Shown in pieces: positions 1-6,160 of a DNA stretch of 10,856 nucleotides. Source of the DNA: Rhodospirillaceae bacterium CCH5-H10 (GTDB taxonomy: Bacteria; Pseudomonadota; Alphaproteobacteria; Reyranellales; Reyranellaceae). The notes beneath the pieces are model-generated. The model was not told where the DNA came from. It made no database searches and saw only the letters and a program-made list of their open reading frames with translations. Both the position numbers and the translations under genes were made by a program. Every line of letters begins with the position of its first letter. Positions within the stretch are counted from its first letter, which is position 1. The DNA lies in the NCBI GenBank assembly GCA_001557035.1, contig LSKJ01000235.1, forward strand, positions 1 through 10,856, read 5' to 3'.

Positions 1-30
1 CGGCCACTCCGTGGCCTCCTCAGGATGAGG
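1..30 (-). repeat. Interspersed palindromic repeat, left copy (cut by window edge)
   Basis: Read on the minus strand, the element starts with the 13-base core CCTCATCCTGAGG (18-30). It is followed after one base by a perfect 6-bp stem with a 3-nt loop (GGCCAC-GGA-GTGGCC, 2-16) and then runs off the window. The same core, followed by a hairpin of the same size but different sequence, occurs at 10773-10802 in the opposite orientation, so this is a repeated element and not a chance palindrome. It lies about 30 bp downstream of the stop of the TTT binding-protein gene and could act as a 3' structure for that transcript, but no T-run follows the stem, so I do not call it a terminator. Confidence 0.7.
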
Positions 31-59
31 TCGGTGGGTCAATCTGAGACGGAAAACCT

Positions 60-1040
60 CTAATCGCCCGCCGCGATGTTTCGTTCCTTTGCGATCCCGG
101 CAAAAGTGTCGACCGTTGCGTCGAACAGCTTCGCAAAGTCCCGCCCATCGAGGCCGACCGGATCGAAGCCCAGCTCGGCGAGCCGGTCCGCCACCGCCTT
201 GTCCTTGAGTACCGTCGCGAGCGCGGTATGGATGCGCACCTGCGCGACGGCCGGCGTTCCCTTGGGCGCCAGCAATCCCTGCCAGGTTTCCTGCACGAAG
301 CCAGGCGCGATGGTTTCGCCGGCCGTCGGAACATTCGGGAAAGTCGGGAACCGCTTCGCGCCGGTCGCGGCGAGCGCCACGAGCTGCCCGGCGCGCGCCT
401 GCTGGGCGCCGGCCGCAAAAGTGACGACGATGCCGTCGATGTTCCCGGCGATCAGGTCCTGCAGCGCAGGCCCACCGCCGCGATAGGGCACATGCGTGAC
501 GCGCAGGTCACCCGCGGCGCGCAGCAACAGTTCGCTGGTGAGATGCTGGCTGCTGCCGAGGCCGGGCACGCCGATGTTGAGTTTCCCGGGATGGGCCTTC
601 GCCGCCGCCGCGAAGGCCTGCGCGGTCGGGAGGCTCGAACGCGGATGGGTGAACAGGCCTTGCGGGCCGGAGATGGCAAGCGACACCGGCACGAAGGATG
701 GATAGAGCGCGGGCGAGCCCTGGATCGGCAGGGCCTCGGTCGCCGCAAAGGTGTCGTTGACCAATGCGAACGTGTAGCCGTCGGGCTGGGCGCGCGATGC
801 GGCGAGCGTGCCGACGCGTCCCGAGCCGCCACCGATATTCTCGATGATGACGGTCTGCCCGAGTTGCGCGCCCAGCGGCGCCTGGACCACGCGGGCGAAG
901 AGATCGACGCCGCCGCCTGGCGGCCATGGCACGATGATCTTCACCGGGCGGTTGGGATAGGGCTCCTGCGCGCGAACGACAAAGGGAGCGGCAAGGGTGG
1001 CGCCGGCAAGACCGGCCATCAGGGTACGTCGCTTGAACAT
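60..1040 (-). CDS. TTT-type (Bug family) periplasmic solute-binding protein, orphan
   Basis: A 326-residue protein with the layout of Bug/TctC binding proteins of tripartite tricarboxylate transporters, which capture small carboxylates or related solutes in the periplasm. Residues 1-24 form a signal peptide with twin arginines (KRRTLMAG) and a VRA|Q cleavage site. Family signatures follow: YPNRPVKIIVPWPPGGGVD (about 28-46), an ENIGGGSGRVG segment (67-77) where relatives usually have N-x-PGAGG-x-IG, and PDGYT (86-90). The length is normal for the family (about 320). The ATG at 1038-1040 is preceded by a good Shine-Dalgarno sequence (GGAGAAG, about 5 nt upstream). No TctA or TctB membrane partner lies in the window. 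The gene is separated from msrA by 239 bp and so may have its own promoter. The ligand cannot be told from the sequence. Confidence 0.93.
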   Translation of the reverse strand: MFKRRTLMAGLAGATLAAPFVVRAQEPYPNRPVKIIVPWPPGGGVDLFARVVQAPLGAQLGQTVIIENIGGGSGRVGTLAASRAQPDGYTFALVNDTFAATEALPIQGSPALYPSFVPVSLAISGPQGLFTHPRSSLPTAQAFAAAAKAHPGKLNIGVPGLGSSQHLTSELLLRAAGDLRVTHVPYRGGGPALQDLIAGNIDGIVVTFAAGAQQARAGQLVALAATGAKRFPTFPNVPTAGETIAPGFVQETWQGLLAPKGTPAVAQVRIHTALATVLKDKAVADRLAELGFDPVGLDGRDFAKLFDATVDTFAGIAKERNIAAGD

Positions 1041-1279
1041 GACTTCTCCGTTCGCCGCCGCATGAAAGCGGGGCGTTGGGCTCTTTGGGTTGTTGTGAGA
1101 TCGGCGTGTGTCGCGCGTCAGCGTCGACAGGATCGGCGGAGCAAGGATGGATCGATCATGCGTCGAAACTGACGGTGCAACGCTTCAGGGTCAATGAAAC
1201 GGGCTCGTCGATTTGGCCCGCACGCGCGAACGAAACTTCTGCGCGGGCACCGTCTCGCGCGAAGGCTTGCGCGACGCTG
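1041..1279. other. Intergenic region between msrA and the first TTT binding protein
   Basis: This is the largest gap inside the gene block. On the minus strand it must hold either the end of the msrA transcript or the leader of the binding-protein gene. A short inverted repeat lies at 1255-1274 (TCGCGC, 8-nt loop, GCGCGA), but no T-run follows it, so it is not a convincing intrinsic terminator. A TTGACC hexamer occurs on the minus strand near 1190, but nothing resembling a -10 box is found 16-18 nt downstream, so I do not call a promoter. No small gene or RNA is evident. Confidence 0.5.
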
Positions 1280-1978
1280 CTACTTTGCGCCGGAAGCGTT
1301 CACCAGCACCGGCGTGGCGCGGGATTGAACCGCGAACAGGCGCTTCAGGTTTTCCACCTTGGGCCGGTCGTGAATGTAGATGTATGGCTGGCTGGGATGC
1401 AGCGTCGCGTAGTCCTGATGATAGGCCTCGGCAGGATAGAAGGCGGCAAGGTCGTCGACCCGCGTGACGATGCGCTTGCTGAAGACGCCGGCCTTGTCGA
1501 GCTGCGCGATGTAGGCCTCGGCGACCCGGCGCTGTTCGGCGTCGGCTGCGAAGATCGCCGACCGGTAGTGCGGGCCGACATCGGGTCCCTGCCGGTCGAG
1601 TTGCGTCGGGTCGTGCGCCACGGAGAAATAGATCTGCAGGATCGTGCCGTAGCTCACCACGGACGGATCGAACGTCACCTCGACGACCTCGGCATGGCCG
1701 GTCCGTCCGGCACTCACCAGCGGGTAGGTGGCACTGTCCTTCGTGCCGCCCGAGTAGCCGGAGACGGCGCGGCTCACGCCCTTCACATGCTGGAACACCG
1801 CCTGGACGCCCCAAAAGCATCCGCCGGCCAGCACGACGGTCTCGCTCGCGCCACCCTGTGCCGCCGGCCGATCGAGAGCCGGCGCCGGAATGACGACAGC
1901 CTGCCCGGCCCTCGCCGATGCGCCCATCAGCAGGAAGCCGATTGGGACGAGCAGGAGGGCCAGCAGGTGTCGACGCAT
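1280..1978 (-). CDS. msrA: Exported peptide-methionine (S)-S-oxide reductase, single-cysteine type
   Basis: MsrA reduces methionine-S-sulfoxide in oxidised proteins. The 232-residue product has a signal peptide (MRRHLLALLLVPIGFLLMG to about residue 24, ARA|G), so it is probably periplasmic. The catalytic motif GGCFWG carries C54. GYSGG, GHAE (E97) and the D133-x4-Y138 pair followed by RSAIF match the active-site Glu, Asp and Tyr of E. coli MsrA. The protein contains no other cysteine, so the usual C-terminal resolving cysteine is missing. I chose the ATG at 1976-1978 because GGAGAG lies 5-6 nt upstream. An in-frame GTG at 1990 would add four residues, but the Shine-Dalgarno sequence would then lie inside the gene. 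The stop of the PLP-lyase gene is 22 bp upstream, which suggests co-transcription. Confidence 0.93.
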   Translation of the reverse strand: MRRHLLALLLVPIGFLLMGASARAGQAVVIPAPALDRPAAQGGASETVVLAGGCFWGVQAVFQHVKGVSRAVSGYSGGTKDSATYPLVSAGRTGHAEVVEVTFDPSVVSYGTILQIYFSVAHDPTQLDRQGPDVGPHYRSAIFAADAEQRRVAEAYIAQLDKAGVFSKRIVTRVDDLAAFYPAEAYHQDYATLHPSQPYIYIHDRPKVENLKRLFAVQSRATPVLVNASGAK

Positions 1979-2000
1979 CGCTCTCTCCACTATCCGAACG

Positions 2001-3038
2001 TCAGTCCGGCACCACCGTCCGGCCCAGCACGACGTCTTCGTAGACGTGCAGCGACGGCAGGCCGCCGGTATGGATGAACAGCACCTTGGCGTTGGGCTTG
2101 AAGTGGCCCTGGCGCGCGAGGCCGATCAGGCCGGCCATGATCTTTCCTGTATAGACCGGGTCGAGCAGGATGCCCTCGGTGCGGGCCAGCATCTGCACCG
2201 CCTCGATCATCTTCTTGTTCGGCACCGAATATTTTGGCTGCCAGTAGCCGCCGAAGCTCTTCACCGCCGAGGCCGGCACCTTGATGTCCAGGCCCAGCAG
2301 GTCGACGACGGCCTGCGCCTCCTTCAGCACCAACGGCTCCTGGTCGGCGGGATCGCGGCTGACGCCGACGCCGATCAGCGGCACCTTGATGTTGTTGCCG
2401 AGGAAACCCGCCACCATGCCGCCATGCGTGCCGGAGCTGCCCGAGCCCACGATCACGGCGTCGGGCGAGAAGCCCATGTCGAGCCACTGGACCTGCATCT
2501 CCTGCACGCAGGCGACGTAGCCCAGACCGCCGATGGCGTTGGAGCCGCCGCCGGGAATCACGTAGGCCTTGCGGCCGAGCGAAGCCACTTCCTGGGCCAC
2601 GCGCGACATCGCCTCGCCCATGTTGGTGCCGCCGGGAACGACCGTGATCGCCTCGACACCCATCAGCTCGAACATGAAGTTATTGCCGCCGGCTTCCTTC
2701 TTGTAGCTGCCGGGTACGCGCTCCTCGATCACGAAGCGGCACTTCAGCCCTTCCTTGACCGCGGCCGAGAGCGTGATGCGGCAATGATTGGACTGCGGCG
2801 CGCCGCAGGTGACGAGCGTGTCGCAGCCCTGGGCGATCGCATCGCCCGCGAGGAACTCGAGTTTGCGGGTCTTGTTGCCGCCGGGGAACAGCCCGAGCAT
2901 GTCGTCGCGCTTGATCCAGACCTCGGGGCCGACGCCGCCGGGACAACTAGCGGCAAGGGCCTTGGTGAAGTGCGGCAGGCGTTCGATGGGCGTGGGCGCG
3001 TTGGTGTAGATGCGACGCGGAAAACGAGACAGGTCCAT
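2001..3038 (-). CDS. PLP-dependent D-cysteine desulfhydrase family enzyme, probable L-cysteate sulfo-lyase
   Basis: A 345-residue fold-type II PLP enzyme of the ACC deaminase / D-cysteine desulfhydrase family. Visible landmarks are WIKRDD (41-46), GGNKTRKLEFL with the PLP lysine K56, QSNHCR (82-87), GGGSNAIGGLGYV (163-175), the glycine-rich phosphate-binding loop GSGSSGTHGG (198-207), EGILLDPVYTGK (288-299) and HTGG (323-326). From memory, QSNHCR, IEERVPGSY and AITVVPGGT resemble CuyA, which splits L-cysteate into pyruvate, sulfite and ammonia, more than E. coli DcyD (QSNHVR). The alternative is a D-cysteine desulfhydrase releasing sulfide. There is no signal peptide, so it is cytosolic. The ATG at 3036-3038 has GGAG 8 nt upstream. 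The gene sits between sodC (59 bp) and msrA (22 bp). The family call is secure; the substrate is inferred. Confidence 0.9.
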   Translation of the reverse strand: MDLSRFPRRIYTNAPTPIERLPHFTKALAASCPGGVGPEVWIKRDDMLGLFPGGNKTRKLEFLAGDAIAQGCDTLVTCGAPQSNHCRITLSAAVKEGLKCRFVIEERVPGSYKKEAGGNNFMFELMGVEAITVVPGGTNMGEAMSRVAQEVASLGRKAYVIPGGGSNAIGGLGYVACVQEMQVQWLDMGFSPDAVIVGSGSSGTHGGMVAGFLGNNIKVPLIGVGVSRDPADQEPLVLKEAQAVVDLLGLDIKVPASAVKSFGGYWQPKYSVPNKKMIEAVQMLARTEGILLDPVYTGKIMAGLIGLARQGHFKPNAKVLFIHTGGLPSLHVYEDVVLGRTVVPD

Positions 3039-3057
3039 TCAATCAGCTCCAGATAGG

Positions 3058-3087
3058 AAAACGCGCCCTCGTCCGCCGCGGCGGGCG
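3058..3087 (-). terminator. Possible weak intrinsic terminator or attenuator after sodC
   Basis: On the minus strand, ten bases past the sodC stop, a GC-rich stem can form with outer arms CGCCC (3083-3087) and GGGCG (3064-3068) enclosing a further GC-rich pairing segment. CG and then TTTT (3058-3061) follow. The T-run is short and the ribosome-binding site of the next gene begins only about 10 bases later, leaving no room for a new promoter. If it works, it would reduce rather than end transcription into the PLP-lyase and msrA genes. Confidence 0.3.
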
Positions 3088-3097
3088 AAGTCTCAGG

Positions 3098-3622
3098 TCA
3101 CTCCGTGATGACGCCGCAGGCGATGCGGTCGCCGGCATTGCCGGTCGGGTCGGTTTTGTAGTCGTCCGGCCCCGCGTGAATGATGATCGCCGAGCCGTCG
3201 GCATCGAACACCGAATTGGGCTGCCCCTTGACCAGCGAGATCATGTGGTTGGCGACGTCGATCCTCAGTTCGCCATTGGCCGGGATGAAGAGGTTGGGCA
3301 TGTCGCCGGCATGCGCGCCTTCGGCGGCTTCCATGCCGTGCTTCTTGGAGGCGGGGTTGAAGTGGCCGCCGGCGCTGGTGAAGGGCGCCTCGCACTTGCC
3401 GACAGCATGGACGTGGAAGGCGTGCTCACCCGGCGCCACGCCCTTCAGGGACATCCTGAGCAGGACGCCGTGCGGTGTCTGGACGAGCTGGACCGTGCCG
3501 ACATCCTTGCCCGAGGCGTCCTTCATCCCGGCCTTCGCCGTCGGGCTCTGCGCGTGAGCCGGAAGGGAGACGGCCAAGCCGGCCATTGCGATCAGGCTGC
3601 ACATCACGGGGGCGATACGCAT
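3098..3622 (-). CDS. sodC: Periplasmic Cu/Zn superoxide dismutase
   Basis: The enzyme dismutates superoxide to hydrogen peroxide and oxygen in the periplasm. The product has 174 residues with a clear signal peptide (MRIAPVMCSLIAMAGLAVSL, cleavage AHA|Q at 24/25). All expected functional residues are present: copper ligands H70 and H72 (FHVH), the bridging H87 (GGHFNP), zinc ligands H95, H104 and D107 (HAGD), copper ligand H149 (IIHAGPDDY), the substrate-guiding R166 (GDRIACGV) and the disulfide pair C77/C169. The ATG at 3620-3622 is chosen because AAGGAG lies 7 nt upstream. An in-frame ATG at 3637 has no Shine-Dalgarno sequence and would put it within the coding region. The gene is 36 bp downstream of the SDR gene and is probably part of the same transcript. 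Nothing looks damaged. Confidence 0.96.
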   Translation of the reverse strand: MRIAPVMCSLIAMAGLAVSLPAHAQSPTAKAGMKDASGKDVGTVQLVQTPHGVLLRMSLKGVAPGEHAFHVHAVGKCEAPFTSAGGHFNPASKKHGMEAAEGAHAGDMPNLFIPANGELRIDVANHMISLVKGQPNSVFDADGSAIIIHAGPDDYKTDPTGNAGDRIACGVITE

Positions 3623-3658
3623 CTTTCTCTCCTTCATGGGTGTTTCGGGGGCGCTACC

Positions 3659-4522
3659 CTACTCCAGGACCTTCGGCGGCCGGTAGAGCGGAAAGCCGTT
3701 GAAGGGCTTCGATTTGTCGTGATCGGGCACCTGGTAGAAATTCGATTTGCCGGCATTGTGCAATCCGCCGTCGACACGCAACGCGATGCCCGTCACATAG
3801 GCTGCCGCGTCGCTCAGCAAATAGACGATGGCAGCCGCAATCTCCGACTCCGTGCCGTGGCGCTTGGCCGGTATCCGGTCCTTCACCGAACGCAGCGCCT
3901 CATGCGCCCGCTCGGGATAACGGTCGAGCCCCGAGGAGGCGATGAAGCCCGGCAGCACCGAGTTCACGCGGACTCCGGCATGCGCCCATTCGATCGACGC
4001 AGTGTAGGTGAAGTTGGTCTGACCGGCCCGGGCGGCGCCGTTATGGCCCATGCCGGGATTGCCCATCTCGAAGTCGGCGCCGACATTCACGATGACGCCG
4101 CCCTGTGCCTCCATCGAGGCGAGATAGACCGCCTTGGACACGAGGAAGGTCGCCGTCATGTTGTTGGCGACGACGGCATTCCAGCCATTGAGCGAGATGT
4201 CCTTGAGCTGGGCCGGGAACTGGCCGCCGGCATTGTTCACCAGCCCGTCGATCCGGCCGCCGCTCCAGTCGATGACGCCCGCGATCGCCGCCTTGACCTC
4301 GTCCTCGCGGCGCAGGTCGGCGGCATGGATGAAGGTGTCGGGATCGCCAAGTTCCTCCTTCACCCGTTCGAGCTTCTCCTGCGTGCGGCCGAGCAGCGCG
4401 ATCCGGGCGCCGAGCGACTTCAGCTCGTGGGCCGTGCAGCGGCCGAGGCCCGATCCGCCGCCCGTGACGATGACGGTCCTGCCGGCGAACAGACCGGGGC
4501 GAAACACCGAAGCGTAGGTCAC
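3659..4522 (-). CDS. Short-chain dehydrogenase/reductase with altered catalytic residues
   Basis: A 287-residue SDR protein, predicted cytosolic and NAD(P)-dependent. The Rossmann motif TGGGSGLG (20-27), NNAG (96-99) and C-terminal YVTGIALRVDGG (242-253) are intact. The usual Ser-Tyr-Lys triad is not: the Ser position reads VNVGAD (145-150) and YxxxK is replaced by N161-GAA-R165. Loss of the Tyr is familiar in the 2,4-dienoyl-CoA reductase branch, and a GAARAG motif recalls citronellol/citronellal dehydrogenase-like SDRs. The C-terminal tail (SKPFNGFPLYRPPKVLE, 271-287) also fits that group as I remember it. The reaction is therefore uncertain. It starts with GTG (4520-4522), four bases after the stop of the upstream TTT binding protein, with an AAGG inside that gene's end, so translation is probably coupled. 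Confidence 0.9.
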   Translation of the reverse strand: MTYASVFRPGLFAGRTVIVTGGGSGLGRCTAHELKSLGARIALLGRTQEKLERVKEELGDPDTFIHAADLRREDEVKAAIAGVIDWSGGRIDGLVNNAGGQFPAQLKDISLNGWNAVVANNMTATFLVSKAVYLASMEAQGGVIVNVGADFEMGNPGMGHNGAARAGQTNFTYTASIEWAHAGVRVNSVLPGFIASSGLDRYPERAHEALRSVKDRIPAKRHGTESEIAAAIVYLLSDAAAYVTGIALRVDGGLHNAGKSNFYQVPDHDKSKPFNGFPLYRPPKVLE

Positions 4523-4526
4523 GCGA

Positions 4527-5498
4527 CTACTCGACCTTGATGTTGGCCGCCTTCACGACCTCGGCCCACTTCTTCATCTCCGAACGCAGGAAGGCCGCCA
4601 GCTCGTCGGGCGTCGAGCCGATCGCGTCGGCCCCGAGGTCGGCGAACTTCGCCTTCATGTCCTCGGCACGCATGATCTTCGCGATCTCCGCGTGCAGGCG
4701 CGCGATCACCGCCGGCGCCGTGCCGGCCGGCGCGATCAGCGCGTTCCATTCGGAGATCTCGCAATCGGGCACACCGGCCTCGGTCAGCGTGGGCACATCG
4801 GGCGCGGCGGGGGATCGCGCCGGGCTGGTGACGGCAAGCGGCCGCACGCGACCGCCGCGTGCTTGAGGCAGGGCGGCGGTCATGTTGCCGAAATAGAACG
4901 GCACATGCCCCGCCGCGACGTCGGCCACTGCGAGAGCACCGCCCTTGTAGGGCACGTGCTGGATGTCGGTGCCGGTACGCATCTTGAAGAGTTCGGCCGC
5001 GAGATGCTGGGCGCTGCCATTGCCCGACGACGCATAGGAGAGTTTGCCCGGCTGTGCCTTGGCCAGCGCCACGAGTTCGGCGACGGTCTTCGCGGGATGC
5101 GATGGCGTGATGACCATCAGTTCCGGCACGGTCACGAGCAGAGAGACCGGCGCGAAATCCTCGGGCGTGCGAAACGGCATCTTTTGAAAGAGCGACGGGT
5201 TCACCGCGTGGGCAAAGGCGCCGATCAGCAGCGTGTGACCGTCGGGCGCTGCCTTGGCCACGATCTCGTCGCCGATCATGCCGCCGGCACCAGGCTTGTT
5301 CTCGACGACGACCGTCTGGCCGAGCGCCTCCTGCAGCCTGGGCGCGATCAGCCGGGCCGTCGTATCCGCGCCGCCGCCGGCCGAATAGGGAACGATCAGC
5401 CTGACGGGCTTGGACGGATAGGCCTGCGCCCGCGCCAAACCCGGAGCAAGGGCCAGGACCGCCGCTGCGCCCAGGGTGCGCCGCCGTGAAAGCTTCAT
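4527..5498 (-). CDS. TTT-type (Bug family) periplasmic solute-binding protein, orphan
   Basis: A 323-residue extracytoplasmic binding protein of the Bug/TctC family. Residues 1-24 are a signal peptide with a twin-arginine-like start (SRRRTLGAA) and ARA|Q cleavage. Textbook family segments follow: YPSKPVRLIVPYSAGGGAD (27-45), ENKPGAGGMIGDEI (about 66-79) and APDGHTL. It is more canonical than the second Bug protein at 60-1040, and the two differ widely, so they are not a recent duplication. The ATG at 5496-5498 has GGGAGG about 6 nt upstream. That site can pair with CTCCC at about 5519-5523 in the leader, which may tune initiation. The gene lies 32 bp after the permease gene and 4 bp before the SDR gene. 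No TctA/TctB genes are in the window and the ligand is unknown. Confidence 0.94.
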   Translation of the reverse strand: MKLSRRRTLGAAAVLALAPGLARAQAYPSKPVRLIVPYSAGGGADTTARLIAPRLQEALGQTVVVENKPGAGGMIGDEIVAKAAPDGHTLLIGAFAHAVNPSLFQKMPFRTPEDFAPVSLLVTVPELMVITPSHPAKTVAELVALAKAQPGKLSYASSGNGSAQHLAAELFKMRTGTDIQHVPYKGGALAVADVAAGHVPFYFGNMTAALPQARGGRVRPLAVTSPARSPAAPDVPTLTEAGVPDCEISEWNALIAPAGTAPAVIARLHAEIAKIMRAEDMKAKFADLGADAIGSTPDELAAFLRSEMKKWAEVVKAANIKVE

Positions 5499-5530
5499 TC
5501 GTTTCCTCCCGCACTTTCTTGGGAGCGAGA

Positions 5531-6160
5531 CTACCCTTGGCGGGTGCGCAACGCGAGGCGCCCGAGATGGCGCTGCAGGAGGCGCATCAACGCAAAGCCT
5601 GCCTGCAGGGTGACGCCAAAGCAGAGGATGCCGATGGCGAACAGGACCATCTTGTCGCCCAGCGTCGGCATCAGCTCGGCCTCGCGCAGGATGACGGCGA
5701 TGCCCTCCGGCACGCCGATCGCCGCGCCGGCGCTCGAGGACATGACCAACACGAAGAAGGCGCGGGTCACGTTGGGCAGGAACAGAAGCGCACCGAGCGG
5801 CGAGCCGTCGCGCAACTGGCGAAGCGCCTCACCGCAATTGTCGGCGACGTAGGCGGCGGCATAGGGCACGAGCGACAGGGCCACCGTCATGATGCCCGAT
5901 GGCGCAACCGGCACTCCGAACAGGGTCGCATCCGACGGGATGATGTTCAGCAGGAAGAACATGACGACGAAGGTCGGCGCCGCACGCATCAGGCCGATCA
6001 GCGTCGTGGCGATCGCGCCGCGCACGCCACCCGCCAGTTTTGCCAGGGTGAGCACGCCGCCGACGGCGAGCCCGATCAGCAGGGCGATGGCGGCGATCTG
6101 GAAGTTGACCACCATGCCGGCGAGAAGCTGCGGCACGAAGTCGGGCGATATCCTGCTCAT
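5531..6160 (-). CDS. ABC transporter permease, polar amino acid (HisM/GlnP) type, divergent
   Basis: A 209-residue inner-membrane protein with hydrophobic segments at about 10-40, 52-74, 87-106, 130-152 and 172-195, the five-helix pattern of HisM/GlnP permeases. MRAAPTFVVMFFL (58-70) matches the family's R(G/A)TP-L-V segment. The region that normally docks the ATPase (EAA loop) is recognisable but degenerate: NCGEALRQL (108-116), FLPNVTRAF (127-135) and SSSAGAAIGVPE (141-152), where relatives have a K-D/G-T-S-L-x-S-x-I-GV-x-EL pattern. The ATG at 6158-6160 overlaps the TGA of the fusion gene by 4 bp (ATGA), so the two permeases are translated together and probably form a heterodimer. The substrate is unknown. 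An ATPase would have to come from elsewhere. Confidence 0.88.
   Translation of the reverse strand: MSRISPDFVPQLLAGMVVNFQIAAIALLIGLAVGGVLTLAKLAGGVRGAIATTLIGLMRAAPTFVVMFFLLNIIPSDATLFGVPVAPSGIMTVALSLVPYAAAYVADNCGEALRQLRDGSPLGALLFLPNVTRAFFVLVMSSSAGAAIGVPEGIAVILREAELMPTLGDKMVLFAIGILCFGVTLQAGFALMRLLQRHLGRLALRTRQG

Noticed and set aside
1255..1274. Hairpin downstream of msrA as an intrinsic terminator
   Set aside because: A 6-bp stem with an 8-nt loop and no T-run. Such inverted repeats are expected by chance in DNA this GC-rich.
1313..1345. A sequence resembling a tRNA 3' end (GGGATTGAAC) on the plus strand
   Set aside because: It lies inside the conserved coding region of msrA and no acceptor, D or anticodon stem can be built around it.
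228..5489. Long plus-strand open frames (e.g. 3176-4540, 1890-3056)
   Set aside because: They are antisense to genes with complete motifs, have basic or His/Arg-rich translations and no plausible ribosome-binding sites.
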